From positions 186,001 to 250,000 of the forward strand of contig NZ_JACDUT010000005.1 of NCBI RefSeq assembly GCF_013761245.1: a DNA stretch of 64,000 nt, given 5' to 3'. This document shows positions 27,465 to 36,526 of the stretch, piece by piece. Below the pieces are notes generated by a model. It was not told the DNA's origin. It saw only the letters and a program-made list of their open reading frames with translations, and made no database searches. The stretch's first letter is position 1; every line of letters starts with the position of its first letter. The translations under genes and the position numbers were made by a program. This DNA comes from Thermaerobacillus caldiproteolyticus. GTDB taxonomy: Bacteria > Bacillota > Bacilli > Bacillales > Anoxybacillaceae.

Positions 27465-27671
27465 ATGGAAAAAGTAACATTATCTGTATCAGGCATGAGT
27501 TGCGGACATTGTGAAAGGGCGGTGAAAGGAGCTCTCGAAGGGCTTAACGGTGTTCATCATGTGACGGTTTATTTACAGGAAGGAAAGGTTGATGTTGAAT
27601 TTGACGCAACAAAAGTCGACATCGCTGTATTGAAACAAGCGATTGAAGAGCAAGGATACGACGTGGCATAG
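27465..27671 (+). CDS. copZ: Copper chaperone CopZ
   Basis: The 68-aa protein has a single HMA fold with the Cu(I)-binding GMSCGHCERAV motif. It carries Cu(I) to the N-terminal domains of the pump. The start at 27465 has AGGGGAG about 9 bases upstream; an in-frame ATG at 27456 is too close. It is the last gene of csoR-copA-copZ. Confidence 0.95.
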   Translation: MEKVTLSVSGMSCGHCERAVKGALEGLNGVHHVTVYLQEGKVDVEFDATKVDIAVLKQAIEEQGYDVA

Positions 27672-27679
27672 CTTGTATC

Positions 27680-27715
27680 GTGGCAAAGCGGCAAATGTCG
27701 TTTTGCCATTTTTAT
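27680..27715 (+). terminator. Possible terminator after copZ
   Basis: tggcaaa (27681-27687) can pair with tttgcca (27702-27708) around a 14-base loop, followed by ttttta. The stem is short. Confidence 0.6.
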
Positions 27716-27837
27716 TGAAAAAATTTGTTGATTTTTCGTGCTATTTCCGTAAAAATGGAATTGAAGGAATATAAAATGATTCAAAGGCAGCTTTTTCATA
27801 GGAATAACGAAAATATAGCTGAGAGGTAATCGTTTAT

Positions 27838-29883
27838 ATGACAGACAAGTTTGCTGCTTTTTTTTATCATTTTAATGATGCCGTTGTCATCTTCGATACG
27901 ACTGAACGAGTTGTCTATGTTAATCGAGCGTGCGAAACGTTGCTTGGCTGGAACAAGCTTGATATGGCACATGGACACTTGCCTTGGTTGCAGAAAGATG
28001 AAATAGAGATTGTTCGTCATTTGCTAAAACGAGTGAAAGCCGGAGAGTCGATCTCAAACGTAGAATGGAAAGCGAAGAGAGCATGCGGAGACGACGTACC
28101 TGTAAGTGCTGCTTTCTCCCCTATTTTTGATGAAAGTGGAAACGTTGCTTATATCGTATGCATACTGCGTGATATAACGAAACAAAAAGAAATGGAAAGG
28201 GCGTTTCAAGAGAGCGAACGGCGGTTTCGATTAATTGCCGAGCATTCATCTGACTACATTCTTATCCTTTCCAATCACGGAAAGCTCATGTATATTTCTC
28301 CTTCTTTCCAAAACACCTTTGGCGAGATCGACGAAGGAGATATACATCAATTATGGAATTATGTGTATGAGGAAGATGTACCTGTAGTCAAAGAAAAATT
28401 CAAAGAGTTATACCGTACACACGAAATACAAACAGTGGAATTTCGTAAGCGGAACAAACAAGGTGAATGGATATGGATGGAGGCACAAGGGAAAGCGATT
28501 TTAAATGAAAAGCGATCGCTTGATTATGTCATTGTGACGGCGAAAAATATTAGTGAGCGGAAAAAATATGAAGAGAAATTGCGCCAACTAGCTTATTTCG
28601 ACTCGTTAACCGGAATTGCGAATCGCACTTATTTTGAAAGGCGTATCAAGCAGCTTGTCAATGACAAGACAACCTTTGCGCTATGTTATTTAGATTTTGA
28701 TAAATTCAAATGGATTAACGATCATTTTTCCCATCAAGCAGGCGATTATTTTTTGCAGGAAGCGGTTAAGCGCGTGCGAAGCGTGCTACGGACAGAAGAT
28801 TTTTTCGCTCGAATTGGAGGAGATGAGTTCGTTCTTCTGTTGCCGAATGTGACGAAAGAGGACGTCACAAAGCTAGCCGACGAGCTTATTCAAACGTTTC
28901 ATCAACCGTTTTATTACGAAAAACAACGGATTCAGTCAACGCTTTCAATTGGTATTGCGTTTTTTCCAAAAGATAGCGAACGGATTGAGCAGGTCATGAA
29001 ATATGCCGATCAAGCGCTTTACCATGTAAAAGAACGCGGAAGAAACGGATATGAATTTTATCGTCCCGCGCAAAACCGAAAAGCGATGATTGAACAAGAC
29101 TTGCCCTTTGCCATTTTACAAGAGCAGCTTTATTTATGTTATCAGCCGAAAATTGAGCTTGGTAGCGGATCGACAATGGGTGTGGAAACATTGTTGCGCT
29201 GGCGGCATCCGGCGTTAGGAGAAATTCCGCCGCTTGAATTTATTCCGCTTGCTGAACAAAGTGGATTTATTTTCGAAATTACGCTATGGGTGCTCGAACA
29301 GGCATGCCGTCAAGTAAAAGAATGGCAAGCGCACTTTCCAGATTTAAACCTAGCGGTTAATTTGTCACCGTTTTTATTAAATCGAAAAGAGCTCATTGAT
29401 CATGTTATACATATATTACAAGACACGGGCTTCGCGCCGGAACGTCTAATTTTGGAAGTAACAGAAAGCGGTTTAATGGAGAATATTGAGACAGGAAAAC
29501 ATATTTTAACGGAATTCAAAAACGTCGGTATTCAAGTGGCGATCGATGATTTTGGCACAGGTTTTTCCTCGCTAGCCTATATTCGCAATTTGCCGGTTTC
29601 ACTTTTAAAAATCGACCGCAGCTTTATTCAAGGAATTGCCGAAAACTCGAAAGATGCTACGATTGTGGATACAATTATCCATTTAGCGAAAAGTTTAGAC
29701 ATTAAAGTGTTAGCGGAAGGAGTGGAGACGGACAATCAAGTATCTCTCCTCCAACAAATGCATTGTGATTTTGCCCAAGGATTTTATTTTAGTAAGTCGT
29801 TAGAAGCAGAAAAATTGCAGCAATGGTTGGAAGCGTATAATCAAACTGTATTTCTCCAAGAAGGCAACCACTCTAATGTTTGA
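27838..29883 (+). CDS. PAS-PAS-GGDEF-EAL c-di-GMP turnover protein
   Basis: The 681-aa soluble protein has two PAS domains (about residues 5-115 and 125-245), a GGDEF domain (about 250-415) with an intact RIGGDEF site, and an EAL domain (about 425-675). The first EAL-domain motif reads ETLLRW instead of EALLRW, while EVTESG, AIDDFGTGFSS, LKIDRSFI and LAEGVET are in place. Both synthesis and breakdown are therefore possible. With no membrane part, signals sensed by PAS should be intracellular. It stands alone with its own terminator. Confidence 0.93.
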   Translation: MTDKFAAFFYHFNDAVVIFDTTERVVYVNRACETLLGWNKLDMAHGHLPWLQKDEIEIVRHLLKRVKAGESISNVEWKAKRACGDDVPVSAAFSPIFDESGNVAYIVCILRDITKQKEMERAFQESERRFRLIAEHSSDYILILSNHGKLMYISPSFQNTFGEIDEGDIHQLWNYVYEEDVPVVKEKFKELYRTHEIQTVEFRKRNKQGEWIWMEAQGKAILNEKRSLDYVIVTAKNISERKKYEEKLRQLAYFDSLTGIANRTYFERRIKQLVNDKTTFALCYLDFDKFKWINDHFSHQAGDYFLQEAVKRVRSVLRTEDFFARIGGDEFVLLLPNVTKEDVTKLADELIQTFHQPFYYEKQRIQSTLSIGIAFFPKDSERIEQVMKYADQALYHVKERGRNGYEFYRPAQNRKAMIEQDLPFAILQEQLYLCYQPKIELGSGSTMGVETLLRWRHPALGEIPPLEFIPLAEQSGFIFEITLWVLEQACRQVKEWQAHFPDLNLAVNLSPFLLNRKELIDHVIHILQDTGFAPERLILEVTESGLMENIETGKHILTEFKNVGIQVAIDDFGTGFSSLAYIRNLPVSLLKIDRSFIQGIAENSKDATIVDTIIHLAKSLDIKVLAEGVETDNQVSLLQQMHCDFAQGFYFSKSLEAEKLQQWLEAYNQTVFLQEGNHSNV

Positions 29884-29905
29884 GCGTTAGGGTGGTTGCT
29901 TATTA
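29862..29905 (+). terminator. Terminator after the GGDEF-EAL gene
   Basis: gcaaccactctaa (29864-29876) pairs with ttagggtggttgc (29887-29899) with one mismatch, followed by a T-rich stretch. Confidence 0.8.
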
Positions 29906-29970
29906 TTTCTAATTGTTTTTTTTCTTACATTTCACAAACTAAGATAAACGAACGACGATGGGGGAGTAAT

Positions 29971-30582
29971 ATGATTGGGGAATCGTTACCGCTAGATCAA
30001 CCGATGAAAGAGCAAGTTCTTCGTTCTTTACATGAAATTATTGAAGAGGCAGAAGCAATGCGCCAGTCTCTGTTTGAGGAGAATTGCTGTATATTGTCGC
30101 GCTTAGAAACATTAAAAAAGTACATTGTCCGGGTACAAACGATGGCTGCTTCCTTTTATCTCCATTCATACTTATCGGCGTATACACCGCATTATGTCGA
30201 TTTATCGCTTGCAGCAAAACATTTGGCAGAACGGCGACATGGTGCTTTGATCATTATCGAACGAAATGATTCAGTTGACCATTTATTACACCACGGAATC
30301 CCAATAGGGGCGAAAGTTTCCCATACGTTGTTAGAGACAATTTTTTATCCCGGCAATCCGCTTCATGATGGCGGAACATTAATCCGTTATGACGAAATCG
30401 TTTCCGCCGGTAACATTTTACCGCTAGCCCAACATGTCACTTCTGGAAAAAAGCTAGGTACCCGTCATCGTGCTGCCATCGGGTTAACAGAACAAAGCGA
30501 TGCCCTCGTCATCGTCGTTTCTGAAGAAACCGGAACCATTTCGTTCGCGATTAACGGGCAATTGTACGCGTTACGTTCTTGA
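29971..30582 (+). CDS. cdaS: Diadenylate cyclase CdaS (c-di-AMP synthase)
   Basis: The 203-aa protein has two N-terminal helices followed by a DisA_N diadenylate cyclase domain: NPLHDGGTLIRYDE (DGG, ATP-binding) and GTRHRAAIGLTEQSD (RHR) are present. Length and domain order match CdaS (YojJ), whose B. subtilis version is made during sporulation. It makes c-di-AMP from two ATP. The ATG at 29971 follows GGGGGAG at the right distance. The small gene 24 bases downstream is probably co-transcribed. Confidence 0.9.
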   Translation: MIGESLPLDQPMKEQVLRSLHEIIEEAEAMRQSLFEENCCILSRLETLKKYIVRVQTMAASFYLHSYLSAYTPHYVDLSLAAKHLAERRHGALIIIERNDSVDHLLHHGIPIGAKVSHTLLETIFYPGNPLHDGGTLIRYDEIVSAGNILPLAQHVTSGKKLGTRHRAAIGLTEQSDALVIVVSEETGTISFAINGQLYALRS

Positions 30583-30606
30583 ACATAAGGAAAAGGAGCG
30601 AAAAAG

Positions 30607-30909
30607 ATGGAATTTGTACCAAGAAGTGTGATGATCAAAGAGTTGATCGACACATTACAACCGATCATGGACATATACAACCTCGATCAAGTCGGCATTT
30701 TTGAAGAAGAAGGGGAAGGGAATCAGTATTACATGGGATATACCGTTAACAAAGATGACCACATGATCGTTCTTCACATGCCGTTTGTAAAAAATGAACG
30801 CGGTGAACTCGCTTTGCAAAAACAGGAATGGACAGTTCGTGTAAACGGCAAGGAGCAGAGCGGATACCATTCGCTCGATGAAGCATGGGCTGATATAGAG
30901 CGAATTTAG
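30607..30909 (+). CDS. Small conserved protein (DUF5634-like)
   Basis: The 100-aa acidic soluble protein starts [19 protein letters not shown] and has [21 protein letters not shown] in the middle and [14 protein letters not shown] at the end. This pattern reminds me of the DUF5634 group of Bacillus, but the assignment is from memory and no function is known. The ribosome site is GGAAAAGGAG. It probably shares a transcript with cdaS. Confidence 0.7.
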   Translation: MEFVPRSVMIKELIDTLQPIMDIYNLDQVGIFEEEGEGNQYYMGYTVNKDDHMIVLHMPFVKNERGELALQKQEWTVRVNGKEQSGYHSLDEAWADIERI

Positions 30910-30942
30910 AATACATTTAGTGTTATATCAACAAAATAATAG

Positions 30943-30982
30943 GCTAAACAGAGAGATAGCTTTTTGCTTAACTCTGTTTAGC
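30943..30982. repeat. Inverted repeat behind the cdaS operon
   Basis: gctaaacagag (30943-30953) pairs perfectly with ctctgtttagc (30972-30982) across an 18-base loop. There is no T-run after it, so it may be a weak terminator or an unrelated structure. Confidence 0.5.
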
Positions 30983-31477
30983 AACATCGCTTGTCGCATG
31001 TAGGGCTTCTTTTCTAACTTTATTTATATAATTGCTGTTCAAACCGGTTTCGGTTTCAACATTGTAAAAGTTCATCATTCTAAAAAATGATCATGTAATC
31101 AGTCCAGATGGCTTGAATTTTTATGTTAGAAATTCTATTAATAGCGCTCTCCAATAGTAGGGGATATTGAAGCAGGTAAAATTTTTGCGAATCAAGTTTT
31201 GATATGGGAACATCGTAACTATTCCGTGTTTTGAATACTTCCATGAATATGGTTGATGCTTATTTTTTAACATATAACATATCTTTTTGATTTAGGGAAA
31301 GAGCTATTCTTTCTGTAGACTGTCCATTTTTAATCATCTTTTTGTAAAAATATGCAAATTGTATATGGACTAAAATGTTGGTGGAGGATGATAAGCAAAA
31401 ATAAAGAAAGAGGACTCCCTTCTTGATATAGTAATAGGTGACAAAACTAAACTCTCAAGAAAGGAAGGTCATCTATA
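30983..31477. other. Gene-free stretch before the transposase remnant
   Basis: No intact gene is visible. The stretch is AT-rich with many stops in all frames; it may include outer parts of the decayed insertion sequence that follows. Confidence 0.4.
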
Positions 31478-32743
31478 ATGACAGATACCATGTTTTCAAT
31501 GAATTGAAAAGAGCTAGAATCGGATTATTTCAGGAATTATAGGGATTATTTTCTATTTGATGGTGTAGATATGAAATCCTCTTGGTGAAATACTCGAGAA
31601 AAGCGGGACCATCGGAGATATAAAAGACAACTATTGATACTGTATTCGGTCTAGTTACATTTCGATATCGGTATGATCGGGGGCAGGAAAACAAAAAGTG
31701 GGGGTTTTGTTAGATCATCGAACTGAGTGCAGCGGTCCTTCGTATCGAATACAGCCTATCAATTAGAGATGTTTATGACGTATCAAGTCCATAGTCATAA
31801 GATGATTCGCCAACGCCTATTAGCATGTCACGTTAAGACAAAACCAGCGTATGCGGAAGCTCCTGCGATGGTGTTGTTTGTGGAGGGGGACGGAGTCGTT
31901 CCCCATATGCAGCGACACGAACAGAAATATAAAGAACAGAAAGTCGCAGTCGTTCACAAAGGACGAAAATAAGAGAAAAAACAAATCCGGCTCGTACAAA
32001 AAAGAATTATCATCAAGAAGGGAGTTGAAAAGTTTTTATACCAACACTATGCGCAGGATCACCATGCATGGTTAGTCATCAACGGAGAGGGAGTTCTTTA
32101 GATTGTGACGTGTACCGGGGGATGTATACATATTGATTGATCCTATATTGCCAGGGGACTGAAAACCTATCTACAGAATCATAAAGAGATGTAAGAGATG
32201 TATCGGAAAGCATTGGTGCAATATGACGAGAAGGTCTTGCCGACCTGTTGCGTTCGCTAGAGCGGATTTTTGATCTAAGGTGCAAGAATGGGAGTGATTT
32301 GTGGCATGGCTTGAAGCGAATCGATCGTATATCTATGATTACCGGGACGTGTTGAAACATGCAAATACCATGCGATGGAATTAATGGAAGTGATAATGTG
32401 GGGCTTTGCCGGACGAATGAAATCAAAATACAGTTGGATGGAAACAGGTTCCAGTGAGATGGATCGGTCTGATGAAAAACGGTGCAATTGAGCCAATGTG
32501 ACGCTTCACTGAAGATATGAAAGAAACAGATATCAAGGGACATATGAAGCAATGGGGATTGAAAGAAGCGCTGAGAAATTATCGAAGTTATTCAGACAAC
32601 CTTCCCCTTTTGGATATCCAACCAAGTTCTCCATGTGAATGTGGACAGGGGGGAATCCATCAAAAGTTTTAAAAAACGAGGCGGGAAGAGAGAAGTAAAA
32701 GAGGAGAAAAGGTATAGAAAACGCTTACAAACAATCCTATTTT
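31478..32743 (+). mobile_element. Decayed ISLre2-family (UPF0236) transposase gene
   Basis: A transposase of the ISLre2 type can be read in pieces across all three frames. It begins MTDTMFSMN at 31478. The longest intact piece (31727-31972) carries VLFVEGDGVVPHMQRHEQKYKEQKV, the DG-containing core of the family, followed by AVVHKGRK. Later pieces read HYAQDHHAWLVINGEG, GLKTYLQNHKEM, and KALVQYDE, then GFAGRMKSKYSWMETG. Many frameshifts and stops show that it is long dead. Terminal inverted repeats were not identified. It directly precedes the MHYT kinase gene and marks the left edge of the unusual gene block. Confidence 0.75.
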
Positions 32744-32848
32744 AAAAGTAAAAAAGGGGGGGAAGCTTCCGCGAAAATTTGACTCATACTGCAATTGTTG
32801 ACTTGTATAAATTCATTTTTAATATGAAACAATTACAAGGAGGTAGGC

Positions 32849-35479
32849 ATGGGTGTTACAGGATATCACGATCTAAAGATATTGGCTCTTTTCATGATTG
32901 TTGCCATTATTTCTTTTTGTTTATCTCTCAATGTATTGTTAAGAACCATACATGGTCAAACGAATAGAACAATATGGATATTAATTGGAGCAACAACAAT
33001 AGGTTTAGGAATTTGGTCCATGCATTTTATAGGGATGTTAGGGTATCAATTGGATAATACTGCTTTAACTATTTTTTCACTTTTCTTAGCAGTGTTAGGC
33101 CCTTTTTTTGCCTTATATTTTGTAAGAAGATCCAAAGCAAAATTTTCTGCCGTCATAATTGGCAGTATTTTTATAGGAATGTCTATGATTTTAATGCACT
33201 ATGTTGGGATGTCCTACCTAGAAACAGGATTATCAATCTATTGTAATAAATATTTGATTTTATTATCAATTATTGCTGCATTTTCCGTTTCCTTTCTATC
33301 TGTATTTTTTTCATTCTTTTTTATCAATCATCATTCAAAGTATAACTTTTTAAAAAAAATGGCTTGTTCCGTCATGGTGGGAAGTGGACTTTCAGCAATG
33401 CATTATACGGTGATGAAAGGAATTTCATTTTGTTACATTCAAGGGGATATGGATTTTGGGATTCGTTCTTCCGCCCTTATGGTTTCAATTAATCATTTAA
33501 CTTATGTGATCGGTTTTATTATATTAATCATCTTGCTTGCGACGATATTTATTGCCTGTGCAGACCGTGATGGAGTATTAAAATTGAAAGAATTGACTGA
33601 AGTGCATTATAAATGTTTATTCGACTATAGTCCATCTCTAGTGTTATCGGTGAATCTTCGGGGAGTGATTATGAGTGTAAATCCAAAAGGGACAGAATTA
33701 TTGGGGGGAAATACGGATGAATTAATTTCAACCTCTTTTTACTCTTTTTTTCCAGAGAAGGAACATAAAAAAATTAAGGAAGGATTTAGAAAAATAGAGC
33801 AAGGAAATTCTTGTAGTTTTGTTGCTTCCATTATAGATAAATATGGAAAAGAAATTCCTATGCAAATCACTTTGATTCCGATTGTTTACAATGAAAAAAC
33901 AATCGGGTTATTTGCTGTTGGAAGAGATATAACAGAACTGCTCAAGTATAAAGTACGTATTGAAAAAGCACAAAGAGATTTGCAAGATACAGTTCGTCGA
34001 CAGCAAGGGCTGATTTTTAAATTTGTTAAAAAAGGAGAATCATTTATCCATACATTGTGTGGCGGCGAGTTGCTTCGCAAATTAGGATTATCCTCACGTG
34101 ATATTATAGGAAAAACCTTGCATGATTTTTTTCCTAAGTCTATTGCTGATCAGAAAATGGCATATTATCAACAAGCTTGGGAGGGACAAACGTTATATTG
34201 CGAAGGTAACATAAATGGTATTAGTTATTTAGCAAGCCTTTGTCCCGTAAAAAAAAATGGCAAAGTCATTGAGGTCATTGGTTCCGCGATTGATATTACG
34301 GAACGAAAAAATATGGAGCAGGCTATTATTCGTGCAAAAGAAGAAGCAGAAAAAGCAAACGAGGCTAAGTCGGAACTGATTTCGAAAATGAGCCACGAGC
34401 TCCGGACACCATTAAATGGTATTCTAGGTTTTGCCCAATTGTTAGAAATGGATCATTCTTTAAACAGCCAACAACGGGAATTTGTACAAGAAATATTAAA
34501 TGGCGCCCGGCATTTGGTGAATCTAGTAAATGAAATATTGGATCTCGCGAGAATCGAAACTGGAAAGTTAAAAATAACTTATGATGTTATTAGACCTGAT
34601 TCCATTATTGATGAAAGTATCAAATTAATTCAGCCTTTGGCAAACAAGAGAAATATACAAATCATTAATCAAGTAAGACTAGATGAACATGATTACGTGT
34701 ATATTGATTCCACAAGATTTAGACAAATTTTACTAAATTTATTAGATAACGCAGTAAAATATAATCGTGAAAATGGCAGAGTGATAATTACCGGGAGAAG
34801 TGAAGGAGGAAAGATATATATACATGTAAAAGACAGCGGAATCGGCATTCCTGAAGAAGAATGTGACAGGATTTTCGAACCATTTTACCGAATACAGGGG
34901 ACAGGAGTCGATGGCACTGGTATTGGCTTGGCTTTTGTCAAGCAACTTATTCAATTAATGGGTGGATCCATTGGAGTAGAAAGTAAATTAGGAGTAGGCA
35001 GTGATTTTTGGATTAGTCTTCCCGCCATGAAAGATATTACTTTTTCTAGCGAACGGTTGAATTATACTCATTTGTATGTAGAGAGATTGTCGCAAATGGG
35101 ACGAAAGAACATTTTATATATTGAGGACAACCTAGCGAATTTAAAATTAATGGAAAAAATATTCGAATCGTTTCCCAGCTTCTCATTATTTTCTGCGAAC
35201 TGTGGAAGAGACGGCTTAGATATTGCTTTTAAGGAGAGAATAGACCTAATTCTTGTTGATATAAACCTTCCAGACATAAATGGATATAAGGTATTAGAGG
35301 AATTACAAAGGAATGAACGAACAAACAAAATTCCTGTGGTAGCCCTTAGTGCTAATGCCATGCCCATCGAAATACAAAAAGCATTAAAAAAAGGATTTAA
35401 GGAATATATTACAAAACCATTAGAAGTTGAACAATTTTTAAGAAAACTAGAACAAATTTTTGCACAGGATGAAATGTAA
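32849..35479 (+). CDS. MHYT-domain hybrid histidine kinase with receiver
   Basis: The 876-aa protein has seven N-terminal membrane segments (about residues 5-230) carrying three MHYT-type motifs: SMHFIGM at Met58, MHYVGM at Met116 and AMHYTVM at Met184. MHYT domains are proposed to bind copper and sense O2, CO or NO. Two PAS domains follow (about 255-365 and 380-490), then HisKA with His516 in SKMSHELRTPL, HATPase with NLLDNAVKYN and GTGIGLAFV, and a C-terminal receiver with phospho-acceptor Asp804 in LILVDINLPDING. No HPt domain is present. AAGGAGGT precedes the ATG, and a terminator follows. It probably feeds the adjacent operon. Confidence 0.92.
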   Translation: MGVTGYHDLKILALFMIVAIISFCLSLNVLLRTIHGQTNRTIWILIGATTIGLGIWSMHFIGMLGYQLDNTALTIFSLFLAVLGPFFALYFVRRSKAKFSAVIIGSIFIGMSMILMHYVGMSYLETGLSIYCNKYLILLSIIAAFSVSFLSVFFSFFFINHHSKYNFLKKMACSVMVGSGLSAMHYTVMKGISFCYIQGDMDFGIRSSALMVSINHLTYVIGFIILIILLATIFIACADRDGVLKLKELTEVHYKCLFDYSPSLVLSVNLRGVIMSVNPKGTELLGGNTDELISTSFYSFFPEKEHKKIKEGFRKIEQGNSCSFVASIIDKYGKEIPMQITLIPIVYNEKTIGLFAVGRDITELLKYKVRIEKAQRDLQDTVRRQQGLIFKFVKKGESFIHTLCGGELLRKLGLSSRDIIGKTLHDFFPKSIADQKMAYYQQAWEGQTLYCEGNINGISYLASLCPVKKNGKVIEVIGSAIDITERKNMEQAIIRAKEEAEKANEAKSELISKMSHELRTPLNGILGFAQLLEMDHSLNSQQREFVQEILNGARHLVNLVNEILDLARIETGKLKITYDVIRPDSIIDESIKLIQPLANKRNIQIINQVRLDEHDYVYIDSTRFRQILLNLLDNAVKYNRENGRVIITGRSEGGKIYIHVKDSGIGIPEEECDRIFEPFYRIQGTGVDGTGIGLAFVKQLIQLMGGSIGVESKLGVGSDFWISLPAMKDITFSSERLNYTHLYVERLSQMGRKNILYIEDNLANLKLMEKIFESFPSFSLFSANCGRDGLDIAFKERIDLILVDINLPDINGYKVLEELQRNERTNKIPVVALSANAMPIEIQKALKKGFKEYITKPLEVEQFLRKLEQIFAQDEM

Positions 35480-35518
35480 GAGAATTGGCCTCTTCAGTTG
35501 GGGCAATTCTCTTTTTTT
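35479..35518 (+). terminator. Terminator after the MHYT kinase gene
   Basis: agagaattg (35479-35487) pairs with caattctct (35504-35512), followed by six further T. Confidence 0.85.
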
Positions 35519-35536
35519 ATCAGTTTTTGCAAGATA

Positions 35537-35631
35537 ATGTCGTAAAATGTCGGAAAAAATGTCTAATATGTCCCGTCTCTATTCTAATAAGGAATCATAG
35601 TTGTCTGATATGCGCGTAGATGATTAGACAA
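35537..35631. promoter_or_regulatory. Phased ATGTC direct repeats and an inverted repeat before the operon
   Basis: ATGTC occurs four times on the plus strand, beginning at 35537, 35547, 35559 and 35568, that is with steps of 10, 12 and 9 bases, close to one helical turn each. Behind them, ttgtctgat (35601-35609) pairs with attagacaa (35623-35631) with one mismatch. LytTR regulators typically bind paired direct repeats on one DNA face, and the operon's last gene encodes one, so an autoregulatory operator is plausible. No clear -35/-10 pair was recognised. Confidence 0.45.
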
Positions 35632-35747
35632 ACAGGAAGAAAAAAATTATATTCAATTTCACACATAGGGATGTTCAAAGTAAGTGGTTGTATAAGGTGT
35701 ACGTTAGCTGCTGTCGCATATCAAATTGTGAATTGAGGGAGTATCCT

Positions 35748-36470
35748 ATGAATTTTTGTATTAGAACGTGGCTGGTTGAGGGAAAGCAATTTGAACATGT
35801 TTATCAACCGATTTGGGATTTAGATACTTGGAATATATTTGGCTATGAAGCATTAATGCGTGTTGTAAATAAAGCTGTACCAAATGTAGAGCATTTGTTT
35901 CAAAGAGCCAGGGAAGAAGGATGTTTATACGAACTTGACACTATGGCTATTGAGAATTCAATATCTAATTTTCCTTTTTCTCACTTAAATAAACAATTAC
36001 TATTTTTAAATATTTATCCCTCAACGATCCTTCATGAGCATTTTGAGGATTTCTTAGATGATTTAATTAGAAAGTATCCAGTGATACGCGACCGAATTGT
36101 ATTTGAGCTGAATGAAACTAGGGATGAAGAAGACATTTGGGAGACTGCTCAGTTAAAAGAGAAAATACAAATTGTAAAAAATTATGGATTTTATGTGGCG
36201 ATCGATGATGTTGGAAAAGAAGTATTCACGCTTCAAAGGATCATTGAATTTCAACCAGACTATATCAAGTTGGATCGGTATTTCTCAGAAGAGCTAGCCA
36301 TGAATAAAGAAAAGCAGCAAATGATTTCTTTACTAGCAAACTATTGTAAGAGAAAAATGGTGTTAGTGTTGGAAGGGATTGAAAAAGAAATTGATTTAGC
36401 TCAAGCAAAATTACTAAGAGTACCAGCGGCACAAGGTTATCTTTTAGGAGAACCTCAAAAATTATTTTAA
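35748..36470 (+). CDS. EAL-domain c-di-GMP phosphodiesterase (EAL only)
   Basis: The 240-aa soluble protein is a single EAL domain with no sensor. Active-site positions seen: GYEALMR, LNIYPST, FELNET, AIDDVGKEV (family consensus DDFG), IKLDRYF, LEGIE and AQGYLLGEP. The metal and substrate ligands appear mostly conserved, with changes at the DDFG and NLSP motifs, so it could be active or serve as a c-di-GMP sensor. GAGGGAG precedes the ATG at 35748. It is the first gene of a 12-gene operon; 56 bases separate it from the next. Confidence 0.85.
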   Translation: MNFCIRTWLVEGKQFEHVYQPIWDLDTWNIFGYEALMRVVNKAVPNVEHLFQRAREEGCLYELDTMAIENSISNFPFSHLNKQLLFLNIYPSTILHEHFEDFLDDLIRKYPVIRDRIVFELNETRDEEDIWETAQLKEKIQIVKNYGFYVAIDDVGKEVFTLQRIIEFQPDYIKLDRYFSEELAMNKEKQQMISLLANYCKRKMVLVLEGIEKEIDLAQAKLLRVPAAQGYLLGEPQKLF

Positions 36471-36526
36471 AATAATGATTTTGGTTGAAAATAATATTAA
36501 ACTTTATTACTGGCAGGTGCAAAACG

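Noticed and set aside
31727..31972. Open frame that could be taken as a small hypothetical gene
   Set aside because: It reads as an internal piece of an ISLre2 transposase whose other parts lie in other frames.
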